Source: Ceratodon purpureus (taxonomy: Eukaryota; Streptophyta; Bryopsida; Pseudoditrichales; Ditrichaceae). From it: a stretch of DNA of 64,000 nt. Below are positions 1 through 11,678 of the stretch, in pieces; the first letter of the stretch is position 1, and each line of letters starts with the position of its first letter. Below the pieces are notes generated by a model that made no database searches, was not told the DNA's origin, and was given only the letters and a program-made list of their open reading frames with translations. The stretch spans positions 11,236,815 to 11,300,814 of the forward strand of contig CM026428.1 in NCBI GenBank assembly GCA_014871385.1, read 5' to 3'. The position numbers were made by a program, and so were the translations under genes.

Positions 1-294
1 TTAACGGATCATATTGGATCAGCCCTGGACATCTCAGACAACCCTGACAACACCGAAGAAGAGGATGAAAGGATGCAGGAGATAGAAATGATCAAGGAAG
101 CCAGGGTAGCTGGAGCAGTGTATGTCCTTGGGCGGTCGGAGTTCAAGGTCGATAATAGCACATCCTACATCGACAGCCTGTTTGCTGGAATGCTCTACCC
201 TTTTCTTAACAGCATCTGCCGATCCCCTGTTTCATCTATGCATATCCCACCAGCGAGCTTTCTTGAAGTAGGAATGTACTACGACCTTCTATGA
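1..294 (+). CDS. HAK/KUP/KT potassium transporter, C-terminal exon (5' end outside window)
   Basis: The frame is open from base 1 to the TGA ending at 294, about 97 residues. The last 70 residues match the soluble C-terminus of plant HAK/KUP/KT K+ transporters: a V-Y-V-L-G-R-S stretch, then Y-P-F-L, N-S-I-C-R-S-P, I-P-P-A-S and the final L-E-V-G-M-Y-Y. That ending is characteristic of the family, whose members carry K+ across the plasma or vacuolar membrane. The membrane-spanning part lies upstream of the window. The segment just before the conserved tail is acidic (T-E-E-E-D-E-R), as is usual in the cytosolic linker. I see no lesion. Family assignment is secure; the paralogue cannot be told. 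Confidence 0.85.
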   Translation, partial: LTDHIGSALDISDNPDNTEEEDERMQEIEMIKEARVAGAVYVLGRSEFKVDNSTSYIDSLFAGMLYPFLNSICRSPVSSMHIPPASFLEVGMYYDLL

Positions 295-1722
295 GCTTCA
301 ATATTGCTGACCCACCTGCTTCAGATGCCATGCCCAGCGTTCACAAGGTAAACATTTAAAACTGTCTATCTAGTGGTGGCAGCATCTTGTCATGAGGAGT
401 TTGTCACTAGAACAATCGTCTTGTATTCAGTTAGTTATTTAGAATCTGATCTATTGATGAGAACGCCTTTCACACTCGTATTAAATTCAATACTTCAATG
501 AAATGGGTACGCTATACTTCCTGACAAACTCAAAAAATAGACAGGAAAAGGAGGAGACTGATGATCTCCCATTGCAACAAGCTCATGAGGTGGTGCTGCA
601 TGAAGACTTGAATCCCTGTTCTTGAAGGCTCCAATCCAGTATCATCATAATGTTCCAGGTCTTTTTCTATGGTGAGCTGAACCTGCTTCTGAAGCAGATC
701 GCCAGTTTAATTCGATTTAATCGGCTAACGATGTGAATGGTGAGAAATTTGTGTTGGCACTTGGTTCATTAAGTCCTTTGGAGGTTGGTTCGAAAGGGCT
801 TCGGACCAACAATCTTGACGGTCTTACAAAGCACAACCAGAATGTATGCGTGATCTGTTCTATCAATTAAATAGCAGTGACCATTTCATCTTTCAAATTA
901 TAGCTGAATCGTCGTTGAAGATACTAGTATTGATCTCCGTAGACAATGCGCTCAACGGTCATTGCTGTCGAAAGACGTGCGAGTAAAAGGATCCTTTATC
1001 CAATTGAGCCTCACTTAAACAGTCCAAAAAGACCCTTAGAACCCTAGCCGGCCCGTGGCGTAAGTGCAATCTGTCATGTGCCGTGTTTGTGACAGCAAAC
1101 TCCATACTCAATTTTGAATACTCAATCTAGAAACAGGTGACATATGTTAGCAGCTATATGATACATGACATCAATTTCCAGCATTATAGCACAGAGTCCA
1201 TGACACAACTTGTGCAAGGCTTTACCAATTTCAACAGAACCTACTTCGATAGGAAGTCCCAACTGTTGTGGGCTCCGAACCGAGAAGTTCACTGCTTTCC
1301 GCCGTAGATTTCCCGCCTGATGGGAAGACCTAAAGGTTTGGATAAATCAAAAGTAATTTATGCATACCAAGAACCAATTTATTTTTATTTTTTATGTAGT
1401 ATTAATAATTCCACTAAGGTTGCTACGTTAATTTGTTTTGTGTATCATGGAGTGATGTACTCCCCCATGCAGTTCCCTACCCAATGAATGGCGGCTTCAA
1501 AATTATTCAAATCAGCACCCACAATTGACAGCAAGAGCAAGATTAAAAAAAGAAAGCCAACACTGTCAATTAGAATGTTGATGTTTTATCTGTAAACTAC
1601 AGCCTTCACCTCCAATGAACTCAATGTTAATCAAGCCTGTACTACTCAGATGCCCTCAATTCTACCAAAAACACCTCCAACTGCTATCCCCTAGATATCC
1701 TAAAACCTCACCTGGAGCTGCT
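295..1722. other. Intergenic/3'UTR stretch between two convergent genes
   Basis: No ORF here resembles a known protein. The stretch lies between the 3' ends of the potassium transporter (+) and the CPP1 gene (-), so it must hold both 3' UTRs. It is moderately AT-rich. An ORF at 1615-2004 (+) is antisense to CPP1 and is a shadow. Confidence 0.5.
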
Positions 1723-2586
1723 CTACTTCAAAAATGTGCACGAAAACCACAAGAATACGTAGGAAATGAGAGCTGTGGTAAGCTCCAGAGACCAAGTCCT
1801 AGGAATGAGCTGTGGAGGAATGACAGGAATCAACACAGATCCGAACACCCAGCCGACCACCAAAGCGCCCAAACCGAGAACAAAAGCTCTGCCGAGGCTC
1901 TTGAGCCGGTCGTTGATGAAATACACACAAGCAGCGAGAGAAACAGCTACCTGGAAAGCTGGGCCGCCCTCTGCAGGGTTGAAGACGCTCCACACACCGA
2001 GTAGGAAGAAGAGAGCAGCGCGTTGGCCGATGATGGTCTTGTTCGGGACTTCCACCATGCTGAGGTATGCCCGGACCCATGGTGGGGAATCCTCCACCTT
2101 CTTCTTCAGATTGCTCTTGAGGTTGATCTTAGACGCCTTGCGCACTCGGAAGCTCTGCATGATGATCTTCTCGTATGCTGCCTCGATTGACTCGCGGCTC
2201 CTCTCGTGGTTGTGGTACTGCTCAGATAAGTAGTTCTTCGCTTCACGAATCTCTTCCTCGGATGCATCTGGGCTCACTCCCAGGCGCTTGTATGGGTCGC
2301 GTACGTTAACCCTGGGGAATACTGCCTGTGGCTCTCCGAATGAAGCATCCGCCGCTCGACATACCAGTCCCTTCGGCATTGGCTGTCGAAATGGAAGTTG
2401 CCTCCCAGCAGGAGCATGCGATATTCTATTAAGTTGAAGATTGGGTAACCTCAAGGACAGCAAAGAATTCGATGCTCTTAGAGTACTCATCTTATTTAGC
2501 ATGCAAGTAGTGGTCACAGATGGGATATTACAAGTTCTCACAACCACCGACTGGTTGATACGCATCATTTCACATGCTGTGGCCAT
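1723..2586 (-). CDS. CPP1: CPP1-like chaperone-like protein of POR1 (plastid J-like, DUF3353)
   Basis: This is a 287-residue protein. I chose the ATG at 2586 because it starts a Ser/Thr/Arg-rich, plastid-type transit region (residues 1 to ~78). An in-frame codon 126 bases upstream would add an unrelated hydrophobic leader that a 5'UTR intron acceptor interrupts. Residues ~97-160 form a J-like domain beginning D-P-Y-K-R-L-G-V that lacks the HPD motif, as expected for this family. Hydrophobic segments follow at about 188-205, 211-225, 234-256 and 268-286, ending near the C-terminus. CPP1 proteins sit in plastid membranes and stabilise protochlorophyllide oxidoreductase. The coding region has no intron. 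It is convergent with the upstream transporter gene. Confidence 0.85.
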   Translation of the reverse strand: MATACEMMRINQSVVVRTCNIPSVTTTCMLNKMSTLRASNSLLSLRLPNLQLNRISHAPAGRQLPFRQPMPKGLVCRAADASFGEPQAVFPRVNVRDPYKRLGVSPDASEEEIREAKNYLSEQYHNHERSRESIEAAYEKIIMQSFRVRKASKINLKSNLKKKVEDSPPWVRAYLSMVEVPNKTIIGQRAALFFLLGVWSVFNPAEGGPAFQVAVSLAACVYFINDRLKSLGRAFVLGLGALVVGWVFGSVLIPVIPPQLIPRTWSLELTTALISYVFLWFSCTFLK

Positions 2587-2682
2587 CTTGGAAGATGAGG
2601 GAGTCAGGGAGAGGGAGAAGGCGAGGCTCAACCAGTCTCCTCCTCGCAATGAGGGTGAGCAAGCTGTATGGTCATAAGTCCC

Positions 2683-3385
2683 CTGCTCACAACAAAGAAG
2701 GAGCCAAAACAATGCATTAGATAGCGTACAGAATCAAGTCGCCGTGAAATTGCAATTTCCTGGGAGAACCAATATCCAGCAGCTCATAAAACATGCTGCA
2801 CTACCACAGAATTCCAGAATTCCAGAATTCGGGCCCTAGTGATTACATAAGTCGGACCCTAATTTTCCTCTGCCAAAGGAGGTTACTTCCAAATAAGCGA
2901 CGCAGAGAGTGGAAAGAGTGAACCAATCTCAACCACCGCAGAAACAGAAACGCTCACTGATTCTACAAAATGCTCATTCTACATGTCGCCAAAACCTAAT
3001 TCTGCTTCTTGCAAACAACCAACTGAATCCTTGCTTCTGATAGACTAAAAGTCTCACCGCAACGAACTCCAGAACAACCCACACAAGAAACGACCACGCA
3101 CGCAATAGAACAAACTGGACGCAAGTCACTGAGAATCCCTAATTCACGTCAAAATTCATACAGGCCACTTGACCCTGAATCCCAAAAACCCAAAACCCAC
3201 TCAAAATACACCACCAAAAATCCTCACACCGGATTACGCGCCAGCCCCAATGCTGCAAACCCATTCACCACTCAGGCATTCTATGATCACCTTCCGCAAA
3301 ACCCACTAACTGGAGCTTCGAGCTTCGTGGAATTCGCCTAAAACATCACCAGGATAAGCTAAACAGGGGACGGGGTTCAACATAC
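2683..3385 (-). other. Probable 5'UTR intron of the CPP1-like gene
   Basis: On the minus strand the donor reads CAG|GTATG with GT at 3385-3384. A pyrimidine-rich acceptor ends GAGCAG at 2683, about 100 bases upstream of the chosen start codon. This gives a leader intron of about 700 bases and a leader exon in 3386 to ~3570. Leader introns are common in plant housekeeping and plastid-protein genes. No cDNA is available to confirm it. Confidence 0.55.
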
Positions 3386-3570
3386 CTGTGAGAACGCAAG
3401 TAGCTGTCCCTGGAACTGCTGAGAGATGCGGAAGAAGCTCGTGTGCGCAACCAATCTCCTCGTCCTCGCTCGCCCAGCGACAGCAGCCGTGTCGAGACTG
3501 CGCGCGAGCGCGCGAATGGATAAAGCTTCGGAATTCTTCGTCGGAGAGACCTCTTCACAGTGATGCTTGC

Positions 3571-4185
3571 CGTGTGAACGAGGTTTTCTTATGTTACTGG
3601 AGCAACTTTTTTACCTGATTTTTTTTGGGGGGGAGTCTTCAATGGTAAGAACCTCCAGATTTTCGAGGAGAATGAAGCACTACTTAATTTGTGGGCATTT
3701 ATGATTTCGGCATTCGAATGATGTAGAAACAGTTGGGATTTGTTGCTTACAAATTGTTGTTATGTTCGGATGTTAGGACTTCTCTCCGGACATATCGCTG
3801 TTCAGCAACCTGTGTATCCATCATCCATGGCAATCAAGCTGCCACCCATTTGAATGATCCCTACGTTAGAGTCTCTAGTGAAATGGTGGCTGAATGCCAA
3901 CATGGTGTTATATAAATATTACTTGTGAGAGCCACATTTTCATGTTTTTTTGTTGTACACATTCTTGTGTCGACGACGGTTTCAAAGTCTTACAGCGGGC
4001 ACTGAGCTGAGTGCTAGGCTTTCTGACGAGGTGTAGGACATGAATTCAGTTGCAATATTGGAAGAGAATGGGATGAACTAGCCATGCACTGATATATACA
4101 AACGATGTTGAAAAGAATCATATATGTCAGAGAGTGTTGTCTAGTAACAAAAGAATCATGCAAGGTCATGTCTAAGTATTTCCAC
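3571..4185. other. Gene-free spacer upstream of CPP1 and downstream of the oxidase gene
   Basis: No supported coding region. The spacer must contain the CPP1 promoter (reading left) and the 3'UTR of the oxidase gene (also on the minus strand). I see no convincing repeat or RNA gene. Confidence 0.4.
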
Positions 4186-6721
4186 TTATGTGAGTCGGAT
4201 CCAGGCAGCTTTGCTGGGAGTTTTTTGGTTCACCACCCAGCACATGTAGTACGCATTCGGTGCCACATTTGCGTTCGGAGGAGCAGTAACCGTGACCTCA
4301 AACAGACCACCTGCCACAGCCTTCGGTGCCGTTGTCTGCAGCTTCAGCATCCGCAACCCCTGGGAATACGAGTGCGTCGTGAACGGGGAGTTGTTGATGA
4401 TCACATCCACATTCCCAATCACTGTCTTCGGATCCGTGACTGCGAACCGCACCAGGAACGTCAACCCCAGCTTCACAGATCCTGGCGACAGCGTGATGGT
4501 TGGTCGCTTAGGGTTCTGTGATGCTGCCAAGTAGGGCGGCGAGAACGCATCCAGTCTTAATTCGGTGGGGAATGGCACCTTGGAGTACTTGTGTACACGG
4601 TTGGAGTTGCTCCCCGCCGGCATCACTCGCCCATCCTGCAACAAAAGATCCATATCTTAGCCCTGAAAGGTCCTCCAATATCAAGAGATCTCAATTGATG
4701 AAAATGAGGATTATATATAATTTGCTTCATACCGGTAGGAGATTCGCGGTGGAATGGTACATGCGAGGAATCGTTGAAGCTGCCATGGTGACAAATCTTC
4801 CAGATGGAGTGTTGGTTTGGTATAGTACTGGAGTCAGAACTGGAGTGGTAGCTCGGCCCTCGCTTTGGGAGCCTGTGAATCCAAAAACATTGACAGAGGT
4901 TATGAGATTCTTGAGCTGGAACAGGCTGAGCATTCAAACACATAAACACAGGTTGAATATTCAATCACATGAACAGGTAACTCAAACAATATCCAAGCAC
5001 ACGAATACAGGTAACTCAAACATTCAATCGCATGAACACAGGCAACTCAAACAATATTCAATCACGTGAGCACGGACAACTCAAACATTCAATCACATGA
5101 ACACAGGTAGCTTAAACATTCAATCCCATGAACAGAGGTTGAGCATTCCATCACATGACCACAGGTTGAGGGAATGAGATTCTTGAGATGGACGAGGATC
5201 AGGATTCAAGCAATGCAAATGGGGTATGGCCAAGGAACTCACCGAACTCGGCACCGTTGATGATGAGGACATTCTGGTCCGGCAGGAGGAGCATGTCCCC
5301 CATGCATCGCTTCACGGGCATGGTCTCCACGCTCCACTTGGGCGCAGCATCGGTGACTCTCATGCGCCCACACGTCTGTTGACATGCAAGGAACTTCGTC
5401 CGCCCCTCAGCAATTGTGAAGGCGCCAGCGGCGGCACCTCCACAGACCAGCACCTCGACCGACTTGAATCCGTCCACGAAGCTTAAGGGCAGCATCACTG
5501 AGGAGCCTCCAGAGGGGTAGTTGCGAGGTCCGCCGGGGAGAATCGGATACTCCTTCACTACCTGGTTGGTGACGAAGTTCAGCTTGATGGACTTCGTGTT
5601 GGCGAAGATGAAGAGCGTGCCGTCCGGCAGCAGGTGCACATATGGGTACCAGTTGTCGGCTTGCCCGTTCTTGTCCGTCGTCAGTGTGTCTTTCAGGAAT
5701 TGCAGCGGCTGCACCTTCAAGCCCTTTGCGGGTATGAATTCGTAGCTGGGGACTGTTCTTCCACCGATTACAATGACGCGCTGGTCGGGTAGGAGCTGCG
5801 TGGTTGAGTACCATCGATCCACTTGCGTCTTTGTGGCCGTTTCAACCCAATCACATTTCCCAGTTGCTGGGCATGGCGTGAATGTTCTGAAAGATGATTA
5901 AACCCTAATCTGGTTTAGAATCGATTTTCAGCAAATTTGGCATGTTACTGGTAATGTTTGGATAAGTGTGGATTTGTTTTTTTGATAGAAATCAATGGGG
6001 GTCAGTTCAAACATACCTGACACCTCGAATGCCGTTGAAGTTGCCGCCAATTTGTTGCAGATCTCCATCAGCCATGAACTGGCCAGCCGAGCACTGAGTG
6101 TCGGTGAGGATCATCAGTGGCCTAATTGCATTGTTGGCCAGGTTCATCACGGAGGAATGTGCATAGCAGTCCTTCTTCAAGTACTGGTCAGACGGGTCAT
6201 TTCGGCACTTCCCATCTGTATACAATCATATTTAAGTAGCCATGTGCGAAGGAGGGGGCAAACACTGCTCAACCTGACGCCATTTTGGTGCAAGTACTTG
6301 TGCTGAATTGACAACTTTAACGTGAATCTCTGTGTAGCTTGCTACTGCCAGGTCGGTGCTCTACACATTCTAGCCTTACTCTTCAACTTGCAGGCTAGTC
6401 ACATCAGCAAGTTACACATTGCTGGAAGGAAAACGAGACAACGCATAGAGATGGCAGAGTGTTCACATGGCCATGACGAAGATCGAAGTGACTCGCTCTG
6501 AATGTGAGAAAGCGCGTACCTGGCAATAGCAAGCTGGTTGCCCCCTGGTTCGTTCTCTCCAGAAACACAACCGTATTCATGTGCGTCACGGCAGTGTGCA
6601 TTGATGAAAGCCCAGAGTTTTTCACCAGCACTTGCCAAGTACCGGTTTGAGCAAGGACCGTCTGTCCTTCACGGGCCACGACACCCATTAACAGGAGTGC
6701 GACCGCAAGCCGTATCGACAT
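4186..6721 (-). CDS. Glyoxal/galactose oxidase-like copper radical oxidase (AA5 family)
   Basis: Five exons join cleanly: 6721-6520, 6215-6017, 5886-5243, 4872-4733 and 4635-4186. All have GT-AG borders, and together they give 544 residues. The start at 6721 opens a hydrophobic signal peptide (residues ~1-25), so the protein is probably secreted. All expected copper/radical ligands are present: Cys109 in D-T-Q-C-S-A-G (thioether partner), Tyr160 in D-R-W-Y-S-T, Tyr387-His388 in R-M-Y-H-S, and His483 in T-T-H-S-Y-S-Q. The Kelch-like glyoxal-oxidase domain fills the N-terminal two thirds, with a DUF1929 domain at the C-terminus. Family members oxidise aldehydes or primary alcohols to produce H2O2 in the cell wall. 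The third intron carries a minisatellite. The gene appears intact. Confidence 0.88.
4930..5172. repeat. Minisatellite (~30-36 bp unit) inside intron 3 of the oxidase gene
   Basis: About seven imperfect copies of a unit built on ACTCAAACATTCAATCACAT followed by GAACACAGGTA run head to tail. The intron (4873-5242) consists almost entirely of this repeat, which stops short of both splice sites. Confidence 0.8.
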
Positions 6722-8160
6722 GCTCGGAAGTGGACATCGCACACTTGAACGGAGCAGAGTATGATCATGGCCCATTTTGCAGATCTGTAACCAAATGGGT
6801 TCAGAAGATGTCAGACGTCACAAATCCAACGACTCTTCACACCATTCTGCAAGTAAATGCAAATGCACATCAGCTCCGTAAGTAAATATCCTCCGAACGA
6901 AACCAGCGCAACGCCGCAGACTCAAGACGTGTTGGAGCGATTTGTCAACGACGTTGCGTGATCCACCTCTAAAACACTCCACAACCCAAAAGTCAGCACC
7001 TGAATCCTAAATCTACAAACTAGAATCCAAGTTAGCCACCATGAACTACAAATCGTAATGCTGACGGTGAAGATCTGAGCAGCCTGATCCGAGAACACCC
7101 GGCTTTGTCAAACTGCTGCCACTCCACGGCACCTCGTTTCCTCTTCCATACTCTCCAGTACAACATTCTCTAACAATCAGTTATTATCCGAATGCAAGTT
7201 GCAATTCTCGCACCACTGAAGAAGAGGACAGAAGTGAAATCGTCCTGAAGAGCCCATATTTAGATTGCGGGAGATGAAAATTGCTGAGATTCACCTGCAA
7301 ACCTTCAGCTGTTACCTATCCGTACACCTACCAGATGATTCAACTGTAGCCAGGTGCGCGGGAATGCCATTGCTCCACGAGGTCGACCTGAATTTTTTAA
7401 GCATTTTTTTCATAAGTATGGATCCTAATATAGAAGTCATAGCTACTAAAGGCATTTATTTCCTAGCAAAACACTGTAGAGCTCACCCTGTTGACTTTCA
7501 GGTGCATCCATGATCCAACTAAGCTTACACTACAAAAATCAGGGTGAAGAGCTGGAGTGCCTTTGCTGCGACTTCGTATCTCAATGTCTTCAAAGCTCCG
7601 CGCATAATAGGAATGTGAGGATTCAGGTTCATAATTCTTACCGGTAGGAATTTGAGGAGTAAGGAATTATTACATCAGAGTTGAACAGATTGTGGCACAT
7701 TATGGTTGGCTTGAGCCTTGTGTAAGTCATGTCCAACTTTGGATTCTAAAATCTGATTCTCCGAAAGAAGGCCAACTCTGGTGGAAGACCAGGATGAGCC
7801 TGTGTGATTTTGCATGCGAAGAAAACATTTCCAGAAACACTAATGGTTATTTCGAACGAATTATCTTTTTTCTGCTGAAGGACGTGCTGCGTTATTCAAA
7901 CATGCATAGCCATACTTGCAAAATGGTGATTTATACCAGAAAAATGAACACTGTAACCAAACATCACAAAGGCCACACTTAACAGCAAGTCATAAATTTT
8001 TAGCATATAATTAGGTACAAATTGTCATATACATGATGCTTCAAAAGGCCAGGGTACTCTGTTCTGGCAATAGTTACAAAACCAACAGGAAAGTTCATCC
8101 TGCAATATTTATCTATTTACAACTGCGCCAGCTAACTTAATCCACATGCAAACAGATAGC
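6722..8160. other. Oxidase promoter side and gene-free DNA
   Basis: The bases just right of 6721 must include the oxidase promoter and leader. Beyond that, the short ORFs (for example 7265-7513 and 7692-7982 on +) show no recognisable domain, and I do not support them as genes. Bases 7527-7539 contain a CACTACAAAAATC string resembling a CACTA terminus, but no partner was found. Confidence 0.4.
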
Positions 8161-8161
8161 C

Positions 8162-8440
8162 TTAGTGATAACGTCGATCACGAAGCTCCAACAAGTCTAA
8201 GTATCGATCCTCCAGATTCTTCAATTGTTTCTTGAACTCTCGAGCATCATGCTTGGAGATAACCTTGGGTGTTAGTGGAGAGTGTCGCATATTGAGTTGC
8301 AAGTGAGGAGGGAGATGAGTAGGACCAAGTTGCTTGTTGTTTGAAAAGTGAGATCTAAGTTTACACCCTATTATTTGAATTTCATGGCCTACGTCCAGGT
8401 TGCAAGTTCCATATTTTGGTACAACTTTCACCTTGAGCAA
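8162..8440 (-). repeat. Decayed coding-like fragment, copy 1 of a dispersed repeat
   Basis: The minus strand reads 92 codons with a charged, helix-like end containing A-R-E-F-K-K-Q-L-K-N-L-E-D-R. A diverged second copy of the last ~110 bases lies at 10734-10840, where the same peptide is recognisable (A-R-E-F-E-K, L-K-D-L-E-D-R-F) but carries stops. Two copies of a coding-like piece in gene-poor DNA suggest a remnant of an older transposon ORF. I cannot name the family. Confidence 0.45.
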
Positions 8441-8659
8441 TATGACGAACCTGATGTGAATGATTATACCAAGAGCACATGTATTATCAACTCAGGTGTC
8501 ATTTTCTTATTTTAAAAAATTCCATCTTATTTATCCTCCAACAATTAGGAAATTATGGTCTCATCATTCTTTTTTCATTCAACGAATTTTGGTAATGCTA
8601 ATGATAATTTTATATAAAAAAAATCTTACTCTTATCACTCTTTTATATGTTAAAAAAAA

Positions 8660-9440
8660 TTAGTATGTTTCTATTTAGAGGATTTTGATCTTGTCAATAC
8701 CTCAAAAGATTCACAATCTTTTTGCTTTTTGAGAGAATCATGGTCATGTTTGAGCATCCTTATCAAGTCATTGAAAGGAACTTGATCTTCTTTGAGTAAT
8801 TAAACTCATTGACAAAAAATTATAGTCTTGTCACTAAGAAGATCTTGGTCTTTACTGAGCATTGTCATCATGTCGTTGAGAGGATCCAAGTCTTGCCTGA
8901 GCCTCATGTTCTTATTACTCACAAATATCTTAGTCTTGACACTAAAAGAATCTTGGTCTCGTTTTAGCGCTTAGGATATGTCATTCAAAGGATCTTATGC
9001 TTGTCTGAGCCTCTACATCATGTTGGTACTAAGAGAATCATGCTTTTATCTGAGCCTTTTCATCATGCTGATCAGAGGATCTTGGTCTTGTATGAATCTC
9101 TTAGTCTTATCATTGAAAAGGATCTCGCCTTAGCACGGAGAGGATTTTGGTCTTCGTCAAGTCTCATTGTCTTGGTCATGCCGTTGACAGGATCTTGGTC
9201 TTGTCTCACCCGTGACCCTTCTTCATTAAGTTTTGAAAGAATTTTGGTCTTGTCAAAGCCTCATGGTCTTATCAAAGCCTCATGGTCTCCTCATTGAAAA
9301 AGATCCTAGTCTTATCACTACCTTGAAATATCTTAGTCTTTTAGTGCTTGAAAAGATCTTGGTTTTGTCAAAGCTTCAAAGAATCTTGGTTTAGTCACTA
9401 GAGATGATATTGATTTTGTCATTGATTCTTCACACAATCT
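8660..9440. repeat. Degenerate tandem repeat, ~45-50 bp period
   Basis: Variants of GAGGATCTTGGTCTTGTC, then TGAGCCTCAT, then a TCATTGA-like link recur roughly every 45-50 bases over about 780 bp. The copies are strongly diverged, so the array is old. Reading frames through it are broken, so a repetitive protein is unlikely. Confidence 0.7.
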
Positions 9441-10510
9441 TAATCTTGTAAGAACTCCTAACTAATTACTTTCTTAAAAAGAATTCTTGTACTGTAATTA
9501 CTAAATTTACTATATTGTAGGATGAACCTTAGTTTCTAGTCTTGTTGCATTTTCTGCAAGTAATTGTCAAAAAATCATGATCCTAGTATTAACTTATCAT
9601 TCAAAAAAATTGAATCATGTAGACCTTTATTTTTGTTTACAAACATGAAAATTCTAGTCTTCTCAATCACTTCTCATTCTCAAAAATATATCATGATTTT
9701 CTCATGCATCTATGCATGACCGAAAAAATGCCGATCGAAGTATTTCCTTTCTTGAGTATTAAAACGGATTCTCAATTCTCAATTTAATCCAGAAAATTTC
9801 AATTTGATTTTTTGGGACACTTTCCATGTACCCAAGCTTTACTGTTTGTTTTGCACAAAATTAAAAACCAATCTAAGATGGATAGAAAGTAACGCACCAT
9901 GAACATAGTCCAATTTACTAATATTAATCTCAATTCAGGTTATTCTATTTTATTTTAAATTCCTTTTCCAATGATCTAAGTAAAGAAATTGTTTCCAAGA
10001 ATTCTAAATATAATCTAGAAATTCTGGTTCTTAGAATAAAACATCAACATTTTATTTCTGAATCTCAACAATCAACTTCTATTTTTAGAAAGATCAAATT
10101 CATTGTGGAAAAAACAATCACTAAACAAGAATATATTTCTCTATGATTTTGAATATTTACATATATTGAAATTTTTGTAAAGCAAAGGGCCAAAGGCTGA
10201 AGGTTTACATTTTATAAAGCATTACAAACTTAAATTTGGAATCAACTTTGCAAAAGACTCTATTATCTTAATACGAATTGCAAATATGAGGAATCCACGA
10301 TGGTTGTAATTTAGAGTGGTAGTGTATTACTAATGTAATTCAAGCATTGGATGAATTTTACTTTGGAACAGTGAAATAATTTTTTGAGATGCAATTATTT
10401 TTTGGCTAATATTTGTAAATTTGAATGCCCAAAACGATTGTTCCATAATAACAAACCAAATACTTATAATAAATCAAATTTTCACATACTTGAATATTGA
10501 CTTTCAAAAT
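9441..10510. other. AT-rich gene-free stretch
   Basis: This is strongly AT-rich DNA with poly-A and poly-T tracts and no supported ORF. I see no terminal repeats that would define an element. Confidence 0.4.
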
Positions 10511-10540
10511 CAGATAGATAGATAGATAGATAGATAGAAA
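10511..10540. repeat. (GATA)n microsatellite
   Basis: About seven uninterrupted TAGA/GATA units. An ordinary simple repeat. Confidence 0.9.
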
Positions 10541-10733
10541 CTCCGGACCCAAAATATGGTCAACGTGAATATAGTGTCTGTTCATATGGTTAATGAACCA
10601 ATGCCCACCAGACAAAGGGCCACTAATACCAAACTACTCCTTTCAAAATCACAAATAAGGCATTCAATTGTGAATTTGGACAATAGAGTTCCCTTACAAC
10701 ATCTGTATATGTCCGCCTACAGCTAATCAATTG

Positions 10734-10840
10734 TGATTACGATAATGACGCTGCATCAAGCCTATGAATCGATCTTCCAAATCCTTCAATTATTTCTCAA
10801 ACTCTCGGGCCTCATGCTAAGAGATAATCTTGAATCGCCT
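10734..10840 (-). repeat. Copy 2 of the dispersed fragment seen at 8162-8440
   Basis: It matches the 3' part of the 8.2-8.4 kb fragment in the same orientation, with many substitutions and stop codons in the peptide frame. The two copies bracket the degenerate repeat and the AT-rich block. Confidence 0.5.
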
Positions 10841-10865
10841 AGCCCTGGAATCTGATGCCGGAATT

Positions 10866-10943
10866 GTTGTGGGCTTCGAGTACATTGGGCTTCCTTTTCC
10901 AGAACCTGTCAAAAGGAAGCCCGATGTACTCGAAAGCCAGAAC
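10866..10943. repeat. Inverted-repeat foldback 1 (candidate MIRNA-type hairpin)
   Basis: The arms 10866-10898 and 10911-10943 pair over 33 positions with about 29 matches, most differences lying at the base, around a 12-base loop. The perfect core includes TTCGAGTACAT and GGGCTTCCTTTT. Arm length and near-perfect pairing are compatible with a Dicer-like substrate. I recognise no known miRNA. Confidence 0.6.
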
Positions 10944-10988
10944 AAACCTGCTTGATTCTGCATGGAAAGGATATGTAGGAAGAAAAAT

Positions 10989-11115
10989 ATTCTAGAACTA
11001 GAAATTTAATTCTCACAGTCACCGGTATTTTGAAAGGCATTTAAAGGCATTTTAATGTCTTACAGTTGCTTCAAGCACCGGTGTATGTGAGAACTAAAAT
11101 TCTAGTGCTTAGAAT
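10989..11115. repeat. Inverted-repeat foldback 2 (candidate MIRNA-type hairpin)
   Basis: The arms 10989-11026 and 11077-11115 pair imperfectly over ~38 bases. Shared blocks are ATTCTA, ACTAGAA, TTCTCACA and CACCGGT. The loop is about 50 bases. The mismatches are scattered, as in plant miRNA precursors. The sequence is unrelated to foldback 1. Confidence 0.55.
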
Positions 11116-11180
11116 GCCTTAAAATCAAAACTGGTATTTATCTCCAAGGGCCGGCATGATATTCACTACGGAGTCTGTAG

Positions 11181-11272
11181 TTATCATGTTAGCAAAAGAC
11201 GGTGATTACATCTTTGCCATCCTTACTTCGTAAATGACAAAAACGTAATCACTGTCTTTTGCTACGTGATAA
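11181..11272. repeat. Inverted-repeat foldback 3 (candidate MIRNA-type hairpin)
   Basis: The arms 11181-11209 and 11245-11272 pair over 28 positions. AGCAAAAGAC and GTGATTAC cores are perfect, two further positions are G.U-compatible, and there is one bulged base. The loop is 35 bases. Of the five foldbacks this stem is among the best, with foldback 1. Confidence 0.6.
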
Positions 11273-11595
11273 ATATACATAAGACGAAGATACAAGCTGG
11301 AAACATGCAGGAATCCGATACTACAGTATTGCGTTAGCTTCCAAGTAAAATGAGGATGGTGAGACGTTGGGGGCGGCGCAAGAGGGACGCAGAGAACAAC
11401 TCAAGAAGAACGTTCAACGCAGCTGCACATGAACTACAGATCCAAAGGCAGCAGTGTTGACATCCTCCCTGTGCTGCTCTCGGTGCCCCACTTGACCCGC
11501 CAACAACGCAGGAATATTGGACCGTACTCATAGCTCTACAATGACAAGATCAAGAGAGCATATGTGTACATGGAAGGGGTTCGGAACCAAACTCC

Positions 11596-11678
11596 ATGAT
11601 GACAAAGTTTGACAATTTGAGCGCTCAGAATTGGCTAGTTCCAACAAGAACGCTCAAACTGCTAGAACTCGTCATACT
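11596..11678. repeat. Inverted-repeat foldback 4 (weaker)
   Basis: The arms 11596-11623 and 11651-11678 share ATGAC at the base and TTTGAGCG at the top, with several mismatches between them and a 27-base loop. A smaller hairpin (11569-11598, CATGGA against TCCATG with GGTTC/GAACC inside) abuts it. It is the least certain of the set. Confidence 0.4.

Noticed and set aside
2808-2846. Repeated CAGAATTC followed by GGGCCCTAGTGATT, resembling cloning-vector linker
   Set aside because: It does not match a T-vector border exactly and sits inside continuous plant sequence in the CPP1 leader intron. Coincidence is more likely than contamination.
4105-4521. Plus-strand ORF of 138 codons
   Set aside because: It is antisense to the last oxidase exon, whose protein is clearly recognisable.
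7527-7539. CACTACAAAAATC, resembling a CACTA element end
   Set aside because: No inverse partner or subterminal repeats were found, and the candidate at 13,853 fits the gene layout better.
8162-8440. Possible Ty3/gypsy reverse-transcriptase upstream segment
   Set aside because: The F-K-K-Q-L-K-x-L similarity is too short and no RT motif follows.
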